From Chamaecyparis obtusa (taxonomy: Eukaryota; Streptophyta; Pinopsida; Cupressales; Cupressaceae), in assembly GCA_027943335.1 (NCBI GenBank), contig BSBK01006751.1, positions 617,501 through 681,500 on the forward strand: a stretch of DNA of 64,000 nt, given 5' to 3'. This document shows positions 13,351 to 24,874 of the stretch, piece by piece; positions within the stretch are counted from its first letter, which is position 1, and every line of letters starts with the position of its first letter. A program made the position numbers and the translations under genes. The notes beneath the pieces were generated by a model. It saw nothing but the letters and a program-made list of their open reading frames with translations, was not told the origin of the DNA and made no database searches.

Positions 13351-14726
13351 CTTGTTGAAATTATTGAAAAAAACAAACTAGAGTGTTACTATTGACCAAC
13401 TAACATATTTCCTTTTTATTCCATGTCAGCCTGGCCCGAGGTGCAAAGGATTCTAGCTCGCAGTCATGAAGAAGAAAATGAAGAAGAAAACAAGCTAGGT
13501 TTCTGTCAACCCAACAACCATATTTGTTCTTCTGGTTTGAGGTGTAAGGTAGAAAAATCTAGCTCAGACTGCCATGAACAAGAAGACAAACCCATTTTCA
13601 AGCAACGAAAGGATTAGAGGGGTTTGCTATAAACTTTCTAGTCCTTAGAAGCATCTGTCAGCTATTTTCATTAAGACTTTCTGATAACCTTTTTGAAATT
13701 ATTGAGAAAAACAAACTAGAGTGTTACTCTCGATCAACTAACATGTTTCCTTTTTCTTCCATGCCAGTCTGGCCCTACGTGCAAAAGATTCTAGCTCACT
13801 GTCATGAAGAAGAAAACAAATCCACTTTCAAGTTAACTTTTTGGAAACATACAAATAAAGTATATACTGAATTGTTAGTTCACCTAATAACTAATAACCA
13901 TCATCTCCACAGTCGCTCCACAGCCTATGGTGGATTAAATTGATATTTTTGGATTTGACTGTGTTTGATTTCAAAGGCGTTAAGTTTCCAAAGTTCATAA
14001 TGATATATTTGTAGGCTTTTGGATTATTTGTGTGTCTTTTTGAATTAATGTTTTTGATCATATTGCCTGATCCATCATCAGAATAGTATGTAAGAAAAGA
14101 GAATTAAGTGAAATATAAACAAAGAACAAATTAAATAGTACATGGGGGTTCACACCAGAAACAAGGGGAAGAGGAGAGAATAGAAAGAAAGTAAAAATGA
14201 AAAAAGAAATGGACAAAGAGAGGAGGAAAAAAGAAATAAAGACATAAAAGGAGTTAAAAAAGGGAAGAAAATAAAGAGGAAAAAGAAAAACAATAAAAAA
14301 AAATAGAGAGCAAAGGGGGTCATATACATATGTACATACATATGTGTATGTCTATGTATATATACACAAAGCATGACATAAAATGATCATTTAAAAGGTT
14401 GCAAATAAACTGAGTAATCATTTATCGATAATTTGATATTTTTCATCAATGTTTCAGATCATGCTCCATGGCCTATCATCAAGACAAGAACTAGAAAAGA
14501 GAAACGTGAAGAGAATGAAAGAAAGTATTTTTTTATGTGCAATTAACTTGAATGTCAAAAGGGAAAGCAATGTTGTTAATTGCACAATTGAGGACGGGAT
14601 TGCATCATATTAGGTGTGAAAGTGGTAGGTAGAAGATATTCAATGAATCTTGGGAAGAAAGAACATGCATATTCTGCAATAAGGGAGCAGCAAAAATGGA
14701 ACGACACTTCATCACGGAGTTCACAA
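13351..14726. repeat. Tandem duplication of ~1.3 kb, copy 1
   Basis: Copy 1 starts at 'cttgttgaaattattgaaaa' (13351), which recurs at 14727. The unit contains decayed sub-repeats ('accaactaacatatttcc...ccatg.cag'), a purine-rich block (14160-14325) and a TATACATATGTACATACA-type tract (about 14325-14370). Copy 1 is about 80 bp longer than copy 2 because of an indel in its first half. No coding sequence; long open frames opposite the purine tract are low-complexity artefacts. Confidence 0.85.
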
Positions 14727-16020
14727 CTTGTTGAAATTATTGAAAAAAACAAACTAGAGTGTTACTGTTGACCAACTAACATATTTCTTTTTTCTTCATG
14801 TCAGCCTGGCCCGAGGTGCAAAGGATTCTAGCTTACAATCATGAAGAAGAAAACAAGCTAAGTTTTTGTCAACCCAACAACCATATTTTCTTTTCCTTCC
14901 ATGTCCTTTTGGTTTGAGGTGTAAAGTAGAAAAATCTAGCTCAAACTGCCATGAACAACAAGACAAATCCATTTTCAAGCAACTAAAGGATTAGAGGGGA
15001 TTGCTATAAACTTTCTAGTCTTTAGAAGCACTGGTTAGCTATTTTCATTAAAAATTTCTAGTAACCTTGTTGAAATCATTGAGAAAGACAAACTAGAGTG
15101 TTATTGTCGACCAACTAACATATTTCCTTTTTCTTCCATGCCAGTCTGGCCTGAGGTGCAAAAGATTCTAGCTCACTGTCATGAAGAAGACAATAAATCC
15201 ACTTTCAAGTTAACTTTTTGGAAACATACAAATAAGCATATATCGAATCGTTAGTTCACCTAATAACTAATAAGCATAATCTCCACAGTCGCTCCACAGT
15301 CCATGGTGGATTAGATTGACTGTGGATTAAACTGACATTTTTAGATTTGACTGTCTTTGACATTAAGTTTCCAAAGTTCATAATGATAGAAAAGAGAAAT
15401 GAATGAAATATAAACAAAGAACAAACTAAATAGTAAGGGGGGTTCACACAAGAAACAAGGGGGAAGATGAGAGAATAGAAAGAAAGTAAAAATGAAAAAA
15501 AGAAATGGACAAAGAGAGAAGAAAAAAGGAAATAAAAACATAAAAGGAGATTAAAAAAGGGAAGAAAATGAAGAGGAAAAAGAAAAACAATAGAAAAAAA
15601 CAGAGAACAAAGGGGGTCATATACATATGTACATACATGTGTATGTCTATGTATATATACACAAAGGATGACATAAAATGATCATTTAAAAGGTTGCAAA
15701 TAAACTGAGTAATCATTTATCATAATTCGATATTTTTCATCAATGTTTCGGATCATGCTCCATGACATATCATCAAGACAAGAACTAGAAAAGAGAAACG
15801 TGAAGAGAATGAAAGAAAGTATTTTTTCATGTGCAATTAACTTGAATGTCAAAAGGGAAAGCAATGTTGTTAATTGCACAATTGAGGACAGGATTGCATC
15901 ATATTAGGTGTGAAAGTGGTAGGTAGAAGATATTCAAGGAATCTTGGGAAGAAAGAACCTGCATGTTCTACAATAAGGGAGCAGCAAAAATGGAACGACA
16001 CTTCATCATGGAGTTCACAA
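14727..16020. repeat. Tandem duplication of ~1.3 kb, copy 2
   Basis: This is the second copy of the unit at 13351-14726. In the distal half the offset is 1295 bp (for example 'gcaaataaactgagtaatc' at 14401 and 15696). It ends near 'gagttcacaactt' at about 16020, where copy 1 ends at the junction 'gagttcacaacttg'. Confidence 0.85.
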
Positions 16021-17646
16021 CTTATGAGGATATCCACTTTTAGAAAAAAAAGGGTTGAAGTTGGCAACATGCATCAGTTAGGGGAGAGGACACAGTAATT
16101 GTGCACCGCACCATAACTTCACACTTCTCAAAATCCTAAGTGGAAATTTCAAATCGCCCACAATTTTTTACAATAGCTTAATTGGCAAGTCCCCTGCTTA
16201 TAACTAAGGTTTCATGACCATATCATCAAATATGATGGCACATCACCATGCTTTTTACCAAGGTGTCCAAAACAGCCCAAAAGAAAGTGAGACCAATGGT
16301 CGTGCAAAAGAGACACCAATACATGAGCAGCTGATGTGGCATCACACGATTGGTTGCTTTTTAGAATAAGGGATACATTTCATTCAATTATGGATAGTCA
16401 TCATCAACAATAACATTTTTTAGTCACAACTATTAGTACAATGTTGTGAAAAATATTAGACATTAAATCAACAACTGCTATCATAGTCATGGGAACACGT
16501 TCAGATACTAGAAAAAGATTAACCAAGCGGCCAACTTCCTTATCAAAATTAACATTACGAGATCTGATATGAAAAAGAAAAAGATTAACCAAGCGGCCAA
16601 TTTCCTTATCAAAATTAACATTACAAGATCCGATATGAAAAAAAACATGAATATAAATTATAGATTTTTTTATTCTCCAATATTTAATTTCATAGACGTC
16701 ATTAAAATCTTTCGAGTCATTCAATAGAACATCAGAATATCAAGCAAACCAGGTATACAATATTCAAATCCATCTGACATTATAGTGTACTTGCTGATAG
16801 TCTGAACACTTTTTTTTCTAATTAGAAAAGGGCATAATAAGATGGGTAATGCAGTTTCTCTGACATTTGAGCCCACAATGCCACTATTCAAACTTGATGG
16901 GAAAGCCTCCAGTTTGACTCATTTCCCATTAATAAATGTGTACTTCAATTCTTTTTTGGATTCCTGTTCAGATATCGTCTCTTGTACTTAATATAAAATT
17001 TTGGATTCTTCCCGAAAAGAAATCCAACGGCTCATAACCAGTTTGAGAAGTTAAATTATGAAGGACAACGTGATTGAATTTACAAGATGTGTTAGTAATG
17101 ATTGTGAGTTAAAAGCTGAATTTAATTTTTAATTAATTTGGGTACCCCTAGGGATTTATCCAGAGACGTTGATATAATATAATTTTTTATTATTTTTAAT
17201 GGGAAAAAATTGTGTATCTCGATTTGTTTTGATGGTTGAATATTTTTATTAAAAATAAATTGAGAAAAAATTGTGGAGTTCAATTTTCATTCATTAAATT
17301 ATAATTATAGTTCTTATCTTTCATCAATGTTTCAATGTAAGTTTGAATATTGCAAAAAAAATTTAAATGTATACAACCAATTTAAAATTTGTAGATAATT
17401 TTTAAATTAGTAATGACATGCTTTTGTACATGCAACGATAAGCCGATAGGTTTTATTAGCTTGTAGGGTTTGGTTATCTATGGTTGTTGGTGTGAATATT
17501 AACCTAGAGTTGAAATTTTTCCACTTGTATACCCTCTTAAATTAGAAACAAATATTTGGAGGAATTTTATTTATTAAATTAATGAAGAAATATAAAGTGA
17601 CCCAAAAAAAAAAATTGTCATGTCGCATAAATCATACCTATATTAA
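16021..17646. other. Non-coding, with a 66-bp in-frame tandem duplication
   Basis: Bases around 16512-16577 ('aaccaagcggccaacttcct') are repeated at 16578-16643 with a 66-bp period. On the - strand this gives a 22-residue repeat inside an otherwise unrecognised open frame (16404-16724). I do not call that frame a gene. Nothing else recognisable is present. Confidence 0.5.
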
Positions 17647-18070
17647 CAAAATTCAAATTTCAAAATTTTGAGCTAAATATAATGTAAAATTGAATTCGAA
17701 AATTTGAATCCATAAATTTTAATTCCCATGCACACAAAATGGAAAAAATGTTAGTTAAACATGCATAAAGCTTGAATTTGAACAAAATGCATACATGAGA
17801 CTTAAATACAATCTTCATCCAAAAAATCTGATTTTTTTTCAAAATTGATGAATTACAGGAAAAGGTTTGGGTTCAAAAATCAAAATTCAAATTTCAAAGC
17901 CAAATATAATGTAAAATTGAATGTTAAAATTTGAATCCATAAATTCTAATTGACATACATAAAAAATAGAAGAATTATTTTACATGCATAAAACTTGAAT
18001 TTGAAAGAAATGCATATATGAAACTTAAATACAATCTTCATTCAAAAAATATGATTTTAATATTACTCAC
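17647..18070. repeat. 227-bp tandem duplication
   Basis: 'aaatataatgtaaaattgaa' occurs at 17675 and at 17902. The flanking text ('tttgaatccataaattctaa', 'acttaaatacaatcttcat') follows in the same order in both units. The copies have diverged by substitutions and small indels. Confidence 0.8.
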
Positions 18071-18416
18071 CTTTGAAGGATTTTAACCTTTAATCTTTCT
18101 TGAGCATAGAGACACAAGATAAAATTCCTGCTAATAGAGATTTAATTACAGTCATGAAAATATTTCACTATTACACTAAAATATTACCTTTGTAAATGAG
18201 TATCACAATAAAATTGAAGAAAAAAATTGCTTTAATAACAATATTACTTTAATATTAAATTATAAAAAATTAAAAATAATTTTTTAAAAAAATATAAAAC
18301 TAAAAAAATTCAAAAAGTAAAAACATATTATACATTCCTTTAAAAATGAAACTTTAAAAAGTAAAAACTTATTATACAATCTTTAAAAACTAAAATTAAT
18401 TTCTCACTGGTTTTAT

Positions 18417-18471
<55 letters not shown>

Positions 18472-20500
18472 AACTTATTTTATTATTATTTTTTGATAGG
18501 TATATGTTCATGTAATAAATTTTAAGTAAATCAACTTCAAAATCTAATATTTTTAGGTGAGTTTAAAACAAATGCTTTTATTATAAATGGACACTTTCTA
18601 TTTCTTTTTCAATATATATATTTCTATTATAAAGTAAAATAAATCATTTTTAAAATTTGAAATTATTTATTAAATTATTTTATTTTTCAAATACTTATCT
18701 TATATAACAAATATTTGTATTATAAATTTTAAAAATCAACTTCAAAATTAAATAGTATTTATTAATTTATAAATTAAGATTTATTTCTATTACAAATTTT
18801 ATAAATCAACTTCAAAATTTAGTTGTATTTATTGATTTATTTAAGATTTGTTTCTATTATAAATTGAACTTACAAATTTTAAAATATAATATTATTTATT
18901 AAATTATTTACTTTCTTTAAAAATTTCATATTCAAATATAAAAAACATAGTTTTTAGTTTGAAAATAAAATTTATTAATAGAATTGTATTTATATATGTT
19001 TAAGCTTTATGTATATACCTTTTAACAATTAGATAATGCAAGACTAAAAAATTAGGTAAGTTTCTATTTTTATGGTGAACTATGGATTCGATAAGTTTCT
19101 ATTTCTTATTGTAGAATTGTTTGCTAATTTTCAACGAAGAAAACATAGGAAAAAAATATAGCCAGGAAATAAAATTATCCGGTAAAAGGGCTGACAACTA
19201 TCCAACAAAGAAAAGTCATTTCCCGGAGCAAAAGCTCCCACATAAAGCCTATCGACTTAATTAATATTAATATCAATTTTGTAGTTTAAAAAAAGATAAA
19301 GTCTATTTTAGTGAAGAGAAATAGCTTCTTCTTTATTTTACTAGAATGTCAACACTAAACTTTTATGGTGTTAAATGGAATTTGAACATATTAGGGGTGT
19401 CTTTGTGATTAAAGATTTGCTGAGCTAATTAATAAATAAAGGTTCATTATATTTATGAATTTTAATTGATATGTGTATGTGCAACGATTAAAAGAGGAAG
19501 ATTAGTTAGGTTGCAAATCATTTAACCAATGAGGCTATTGCTCAATAATTATTATTAACACTTTCGTTATAGTTTGAAATCTCGGAGAAACCTTAGTTTG
19601 AGATGACCTCAATTTCTTCCTTTATTTCAACTATTTAATAACCAAGGTAAGCAAGTTGTATTTGTTAGAAAGATGATAACCTATCTTTATTATCTCAATA
19701 GTAAAGGCATTTTTCATAACTTATAGTTGTATGATGGCTCAATAGTATACAATAAGTCTTTTGGTTGTAATGATAGCGAAGTAGTAGTTTAAGTATGTGT
19801 AGTTATTGGTTGTTGTGCAATGTAGTCATGAACATGTAATCTTTTAAGATGGTGGAGGATTACAATTATTTATGGGATGTATGTGCAACTATAGTAGGGC
19901 GGTGAATTTGTCATTGCAACTAGTTAAGAGGTGTTTGGGAAAGTCTAATGTTGTATTTGAGAGAAGTAAGTAGAGGAAATTATGGAGATGCATGAGAAAG
20001 TTTAGGTGCAATTTGGACATATTTGTGACATGCAATTTGAATGCATTTTTGCATTTTGCGAACTTGTGAACTTAGGGTTTGATAAGTGTATTTTGGATGA
20101 TCAAATACTTTCTAATAGAAGAAATTTAAAGGCTACAATTCATGGATATTTTATCATCAATTTGGAGTTATATCCCATAGGTGTTTTACTTTCTTCAACT
20201 TTCTTTATGAAACCGATTTCATATACTTTGTTGGTGAAGAAAAGGCAGTGATAAGACAAGAGAAGAATTTTTTGGCTCAAGGGTTGGAAGAAGAAGGGTT
20301 GATTACAACTCTTAATCTGGGTGAAACAAAGAGAAATATAATAATAGAGCAGGAGACAACTATCTTAGAGAATTTTGAGGAGATAGTGAAAACATGTTTG
20401 TAGGGTTGCACATGCATTGGATTACCATGGGAGGATATAATTCATTAATGACTTTACCATACCTATGTTTTGTGGTCCTATCGTTCACCAAAACTTGTCC
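18071..20500. other. AT-rich non-coding stretch with TA/CATA microsatellite
   Basis: A (TA)n tract runs into (CATATA)n at about 18413-18471. Short open frames at 20006-20251 and 20394-20621 show no family features I recognise. The latter overlaps the start of a duplicated non-coding block, so both are treated as chance or very decayed sequence. Confidence 0.5.
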
Positions 20501-20504
20501 GCTT

Positions 20505-22560
20505 AGGGAGTTATGTTATGGTGTTGGTTTTCTTTCCCTCACTAGCAATTACAAAGGCCATCAAATGCACACCAAAGATCAATGGGTTGATGATGATCAT
20601 ATGCTAACTTCTCTTTTATGAAGGCAATGCTAAGGGGTTGTCTAATGGTGGTATTTGTGGAACTATACATGAATTCTAATTAGCTTTCGATAATAGTTCC
20701 TATAATTATTTGTAGCTCCTCCTTTTTAAAACAATTGCATATTGAGAATATTGTATTTATATACTTATCTATGTATATTATTACTTTCATAGATAAGTAA
20801 CTCTATGAAACCCTTATCGTTAAATTTAATAAAAATACTAAAATCAATTCATTTAATAAAATGAACTAATTTAAAACATAAAAATATATATTATAATGTA
20901 ATTTATACCTATAATCAAATATAAAAATTGACAAATAAAAATTATACATAATAATCTAACACAATACAATCATGATATATAATAATTCAATAAAACCATA
21001 CATAAATTGAAAATAACTTTATTTATAGAAATACATTAATTTAAAATATACAATTTTCTTTAATTAAATATATTAAATGTATTTAAGCCATTTAAATAAT
21101 CTTATTAACAATAATTTTCTAACACTATTTATAAGTTCTATAATATATTATTATGAATATAATTTGTTCAATATTTCTATTTGTGCAAAATGGAATTGTA
21201 ATCCCTTTTATAATCTGTAATACATTGAATAAACTTTTTATCGTGATTGATAATGCTAGCACAACACACCATTCAATACCAAAGACTAAATCAATAAGAT
21301 GTTTTAACCAACCAAACCATTGCCCTCTTGTATCAAAATATTAACCTTAAACGAACATTCCAATTTCCCCTTTTCTTTTTCCTTCTCTATGGAAAATTCT
21401 TCATTGCTTCCTTTGTCATCTTGAATCTCTTGTCTACCATCCATTAATCACTGGTTATTGGAAAATAAATATTGTACTAGAACCAAGCATGACATTTTAT
21501 TCTTCATTTGTCCTTTCCAAGGAATACAATGTTGAGAACAAAGAGATTTTTGGATTGAATGTCAAAGATTCTCACACTATTTTAAGTGGAAGCCCAATAA
21601 ATGACAATTGTTGATTCAATCATAGTAATGTAAACTTCAATGCAATAGATTCTTTTGACTCTAGTTTTAATTTGGCAATCATATAATAGATTTATTGCTA
21701 ATGTTACTTTAATTAGACAATAATATAATAAATTATTTAACCATTCAAATCATCACCTTTCTAACAGTCTCTATTACATATGTTTCTTTAAGTTTATAAT
21801 AATGTAATATATTTTATTGAGAATGTTATTTTAAATGACAACAACAAAATAATTTGTGATCGTCAATCATATCTACCAATTTAACATTCTCCTAATATGT
21901 ATTAATTAATAAGAATAGAATAGATTTTATTACATTTTGAATTTTACCTTGACAACAATACAATAGATTCTAGCTCTTTAACTTATCACATAATCCATTA
22001 TATTAAAGCTTACATTATTCAGCATTGACATGAATTTTTGTTTAATTGCATAAATATGTCAGCACCCAAAATTAGATTCCATTGGTCTATTAATGCAATT
22101 GGACTTTTTCTTATAATAATGTGATAATACTTTACAAACAAATTTTTGATATTCAGTTCTCTTTGTGTTCAACATTGTATTTCTTGCAAAGGACAAAGGA
22201 AGAATTAAAAAAGAAGCATGGGGAATAATGCCATCATGTGGAAATCTGTGACACTTAAAATCTTATTTAATTTCACAGTTGGAATATTAAAGCTTGTGCA
22301 ATGGAAATTGATGCGAACAACTTTAGTTACCATAGCTTATTTTTATTTTAATTTATTTTATGTTGGCTTGGCTATGCTCAATTAGCTCCAACTCACAGCG
22401 AAAACAGAGAGAAAAAATTGTGGTCTTTTAAAATCAACAAGTGAAGATAGTCATCTTTTATTCTTTTAAAAAAATTGTGGAGGCCAATTTTGGATTCATT
22501 TTCAAATAATTTATGTTTATATTTTCAATGTTTATTATAGGTAAATGGATCACCAAGTAT
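20505..22560. repeat. Duplicated block, copy A (undisrupted)
   Basis: Landmarks recur in order in copy B: 'gttatg.tgtggtgttgg' (20510 and 22808), 'aatttgttcaatatttctat' (21160 and 22879), 'gtgattgataatgctag' (21243 and 22941), 'caatgttgag.acaaagag' (21528 and 24259), 'attagattccattgg' (22072 and 24836), and 'aataatg.catcatgtggaa' (22223 and 32133). Copy A has neither the solo LTR nor the LINE found in copy B, so it preserves the pre-insertion state of both sites. Confidence 0.8.
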
Positions 22561-22799
22561 GTTCGTTGGATCTACAATGAATGGTATCAATGTATGAAGC
22601 TGCAAATATAAAATGCTGAAAGGTGCCAATACCGTATAGATATATCAATTCTTGAAATAGGTAAAATTTGTCAATTGGAATAAGTGCATAAAATTATATT
22701 TAAACAATATATTATTTTACAGTAATTTTGAAAAAATAAAAAATACAATTGGGCACTTACTTCGCCCAACTCTACTTATTTAAAAAATATAAAACTTAT

Positions 22800-22961
22800 T
22801 GTCAGGAGGTGTTATGTTGTGGTGTTGGGTTTCATTCCTCATTAGCAATCATAATATATTATATTAAATGATAATAATTTGTTCAATATTTCTATATGTG
22901 CAGATTGAGGAATGGTGATATTTTTGGGTAAGTGTTTTATGGTGATTGACGATGCTAGTGT
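22800..22961. repeat. Duplicated block, copy B, first segment
   Basis: Matches copy A from about 20505 and 21140-21260, though shortened between these anchors. It stops abruptly at 22961, where a solo LTR begins, and copy B resumes at 23970. Confidence 0.7.
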
Positions 22962-23969
22962 TGTTAGAATGTGAAGTTGATATTATTATTGTTGTTGTTA
23001 TTAATGGTTGTCATTGATGTCAAGATATTTGATGCACATAAGAGGCTTATATATGGTTTGGTTATTTTGGTGTATGGGTATCGGTAGAAGTGTGCACCGA
23101 ATAATGTGCTTTAAATATGTTCACTTATCTATGTCGATGTTGGTTCTATTCAATACACAACATATTGTGGAATATTTGTTTGGGTTCGGTCCTATCTTGG
23201 ATGTGTTCGTTGTGCTTCAATCAATGCATTTGAATTATAACGTATAGATCTGTTGGTACCGAAAGTCTCAAAGATGGTGTAGCATGTTTTTATGTGTGAG
23301 ATGTGTTATATTGAGTGAGGTGGTCCCCATTTCATTCCTTACCACTGCATGAATGCTTTGGTGTGACCTATTTCAAATCGATTTAGGTCGACCTCGTTGT
23401 TGGCATGAGTTGGTATAAAAAGAGCAATGAGTTTGCTTGTTCATATGTGTTTGTATGCGAGTAATATGTGAAGTGATTGCGAATCTGAAAAGGGAAGATC
23501 TATTTTTTGATTTATGTGCGAGTTGATGCAATCGATAGAAGACTATTATGTCATTTATTTATTCCAGAGTATCAGTGACAATGACTTCAGTGGTGGATTT
23601 TACTTTCATTTCTTATATTCTGGTAGTGAGCCTATTTGTATAGGTAGTGAGCCTATTTGTATTAGCAGTTAGCCTTTCTTATGTATGGGTAGTTAGCCCA
23701 ACTGGTAGTGAGCCAAATAGTAGTGAGCCTTTGTAAAAATCACCTTAACCAATGTTCATTTCATGAGAATTAGCTTCTCTGTGGTTTTTCCCAGTTTGGG
23801 TTTCCACATAAATTTTGGTGTTCATTGTGTTGATGGTTTTTGTGCTTTCATATTTATATTTGTTATAAGTTTCTGATTGGTTTAAGTACTTACTAGTTTA
23901 GTAAAAGTTTAAGAAAGTGTTTGTGAATAACTGATTCATGCCCCTCTCAATTATTCGACTTGTTCAACA
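22962..23969 (+). mobile_element. Solo LTR of an LTR retrotransposon
   Basis: The 1008-bp segment starts TGTTAGA and ends TTCAACA, and is flanked by AGTGT (22957-22961) and AGCGT (23970-23974), a 5-bp target duplication with one change. The related block at 21240-21270 runs straight through the corresponding site. Its 3' part ('aactgattcatgcccctctc') resembles the LTR ends at 42300-42329 and the inverted LTR at 62378. It carries short internal repeats 'ggtagtgagcctatttgtat' (23622-23740). No internal region or second LTR follows, so recombination between two LTRs is the likely origin. The open frame at 23008-23247 lies inside the LTR and is not a gene. Confidence 0.8.
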
Positions 23970-24874
23970 AGCGTGACACACCCTTTGGTACTATAGAGAC
24001 AAGAAGAAAAGTGATCTTGTGACCTTTTTCCTACAATAAGATGTTTTAACAAATTGAACTAGGCCCTTACCCTCCTTTGACAAAATAATAACCAAGTTAA
24101 GCAAACATTCCAATTTCCTCTTTTCTTTTCCATTGCTTCCTTTGTCCTCTTCAATCTGTGCTCTCCTATCCATTAAACACTTGTTATTGGGTAAATAAAT
24201 ATTGTACACTATAACCAAGCATGATATTTTATTATTCATTTGTTATTTCCAAGAAACACAATGTTGAGCACAAAGAGATTTTTGAACTGAATATCAAAGA
24301 TTTGTTTGTTTAGCATGAACACGACATCCAAATTAGTTGTTACAATATTATCACACTATTTTAAGTAAAAGCTCAATAAATGACAATTGTTGATTCAATC
24401 ATAGTAACACAAACTTCAATGCAATAGATTCTTTTATTGCTAGTGTTAATTTGATTAGATAATAATATAATAGATTATTTAATCATTTTAATTATCCACC
24501 TTCCTAATAGTTTCTATTATGTTTTTTTCTTTACTTTGATAATAATGTAATAGATTTCATTGAGAGTGTTATTTTAAATGAAATCAACAAAGTAAATTTT
24601 GATCATCTATTGCATCTACCACTTTAACATTCTCCTAATATGTATTAATTAATAAGAATACAATAGATCTTATTGAATTTTGTGTTTTGACTTGACAACA
24701 ATACAATAGATTCTTCGTCTACTAGTTACATACTAGCTCCTTTAACTTATCACAAAATTCATTACATCAAAGCTTACATTATTCAACATTGACATGAATT
24801 TTTGTTTAATTTTATAAATCTATCATCACACACAATTAGATTCCATTGGTATATTAATACAATTAGACCTTTTC
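23970..24874. repeat. Duplicated block, copy B, second segment
   Basis: Continues copy B after the solo LTR, matching copy A about 21260-22105. It ends at the 5' target duplication of the LINE (24856-24874). Confidence 0.75.
24856..24874. repeat. Target-site duplication, 5' side of the LINE
   Basis: AATACAATTAGACCTTTTC matches 31987-32005 at 18 of 19 positions. The empty site in copy A (near 22090) reads as a single related copy, confirming that this is host sequence duplicated on insertion. Confidence 0.85.

Noticed and set aside
13423..13943. Short + strand frames with E/K-rich or S-rich composition downstream of the ABCG gene
   Set aside because: They lie in decayed tandem sub-repeats and are not conserved as frames between the two large duplicate copies.
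14150..14374. - strand F/L-rich frame resembling a membrane protein (also at 15444-15716)
   Set aside because: It is the complement of a purine-rich tract in the tandem duplication; the hydrophobic look comes from TTT/TTC/CTT codons.
16171..16225. tRNA-like or SINE head: 'tagcttaattgg' resembling box A and 'ggtttcatgacc' resembling box B
   Set aside because: Box B is poor, no cloverleaf can be drawn, and no A- or T-rich SINE tail or target duplication is visible.
16404..16724. - strand open frame of 106 codons with a 22-residue repeat
   Set aside because: The repeat results from a 66-bp DNA duplication; no family features beyond a vague likeness to copia integrase ends.
20006..20621. Two short + strand open frames
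   Set aside because: No recognisable domain or neighbours, and the second lies in a duplicated non-coding block whose other copy is not open.
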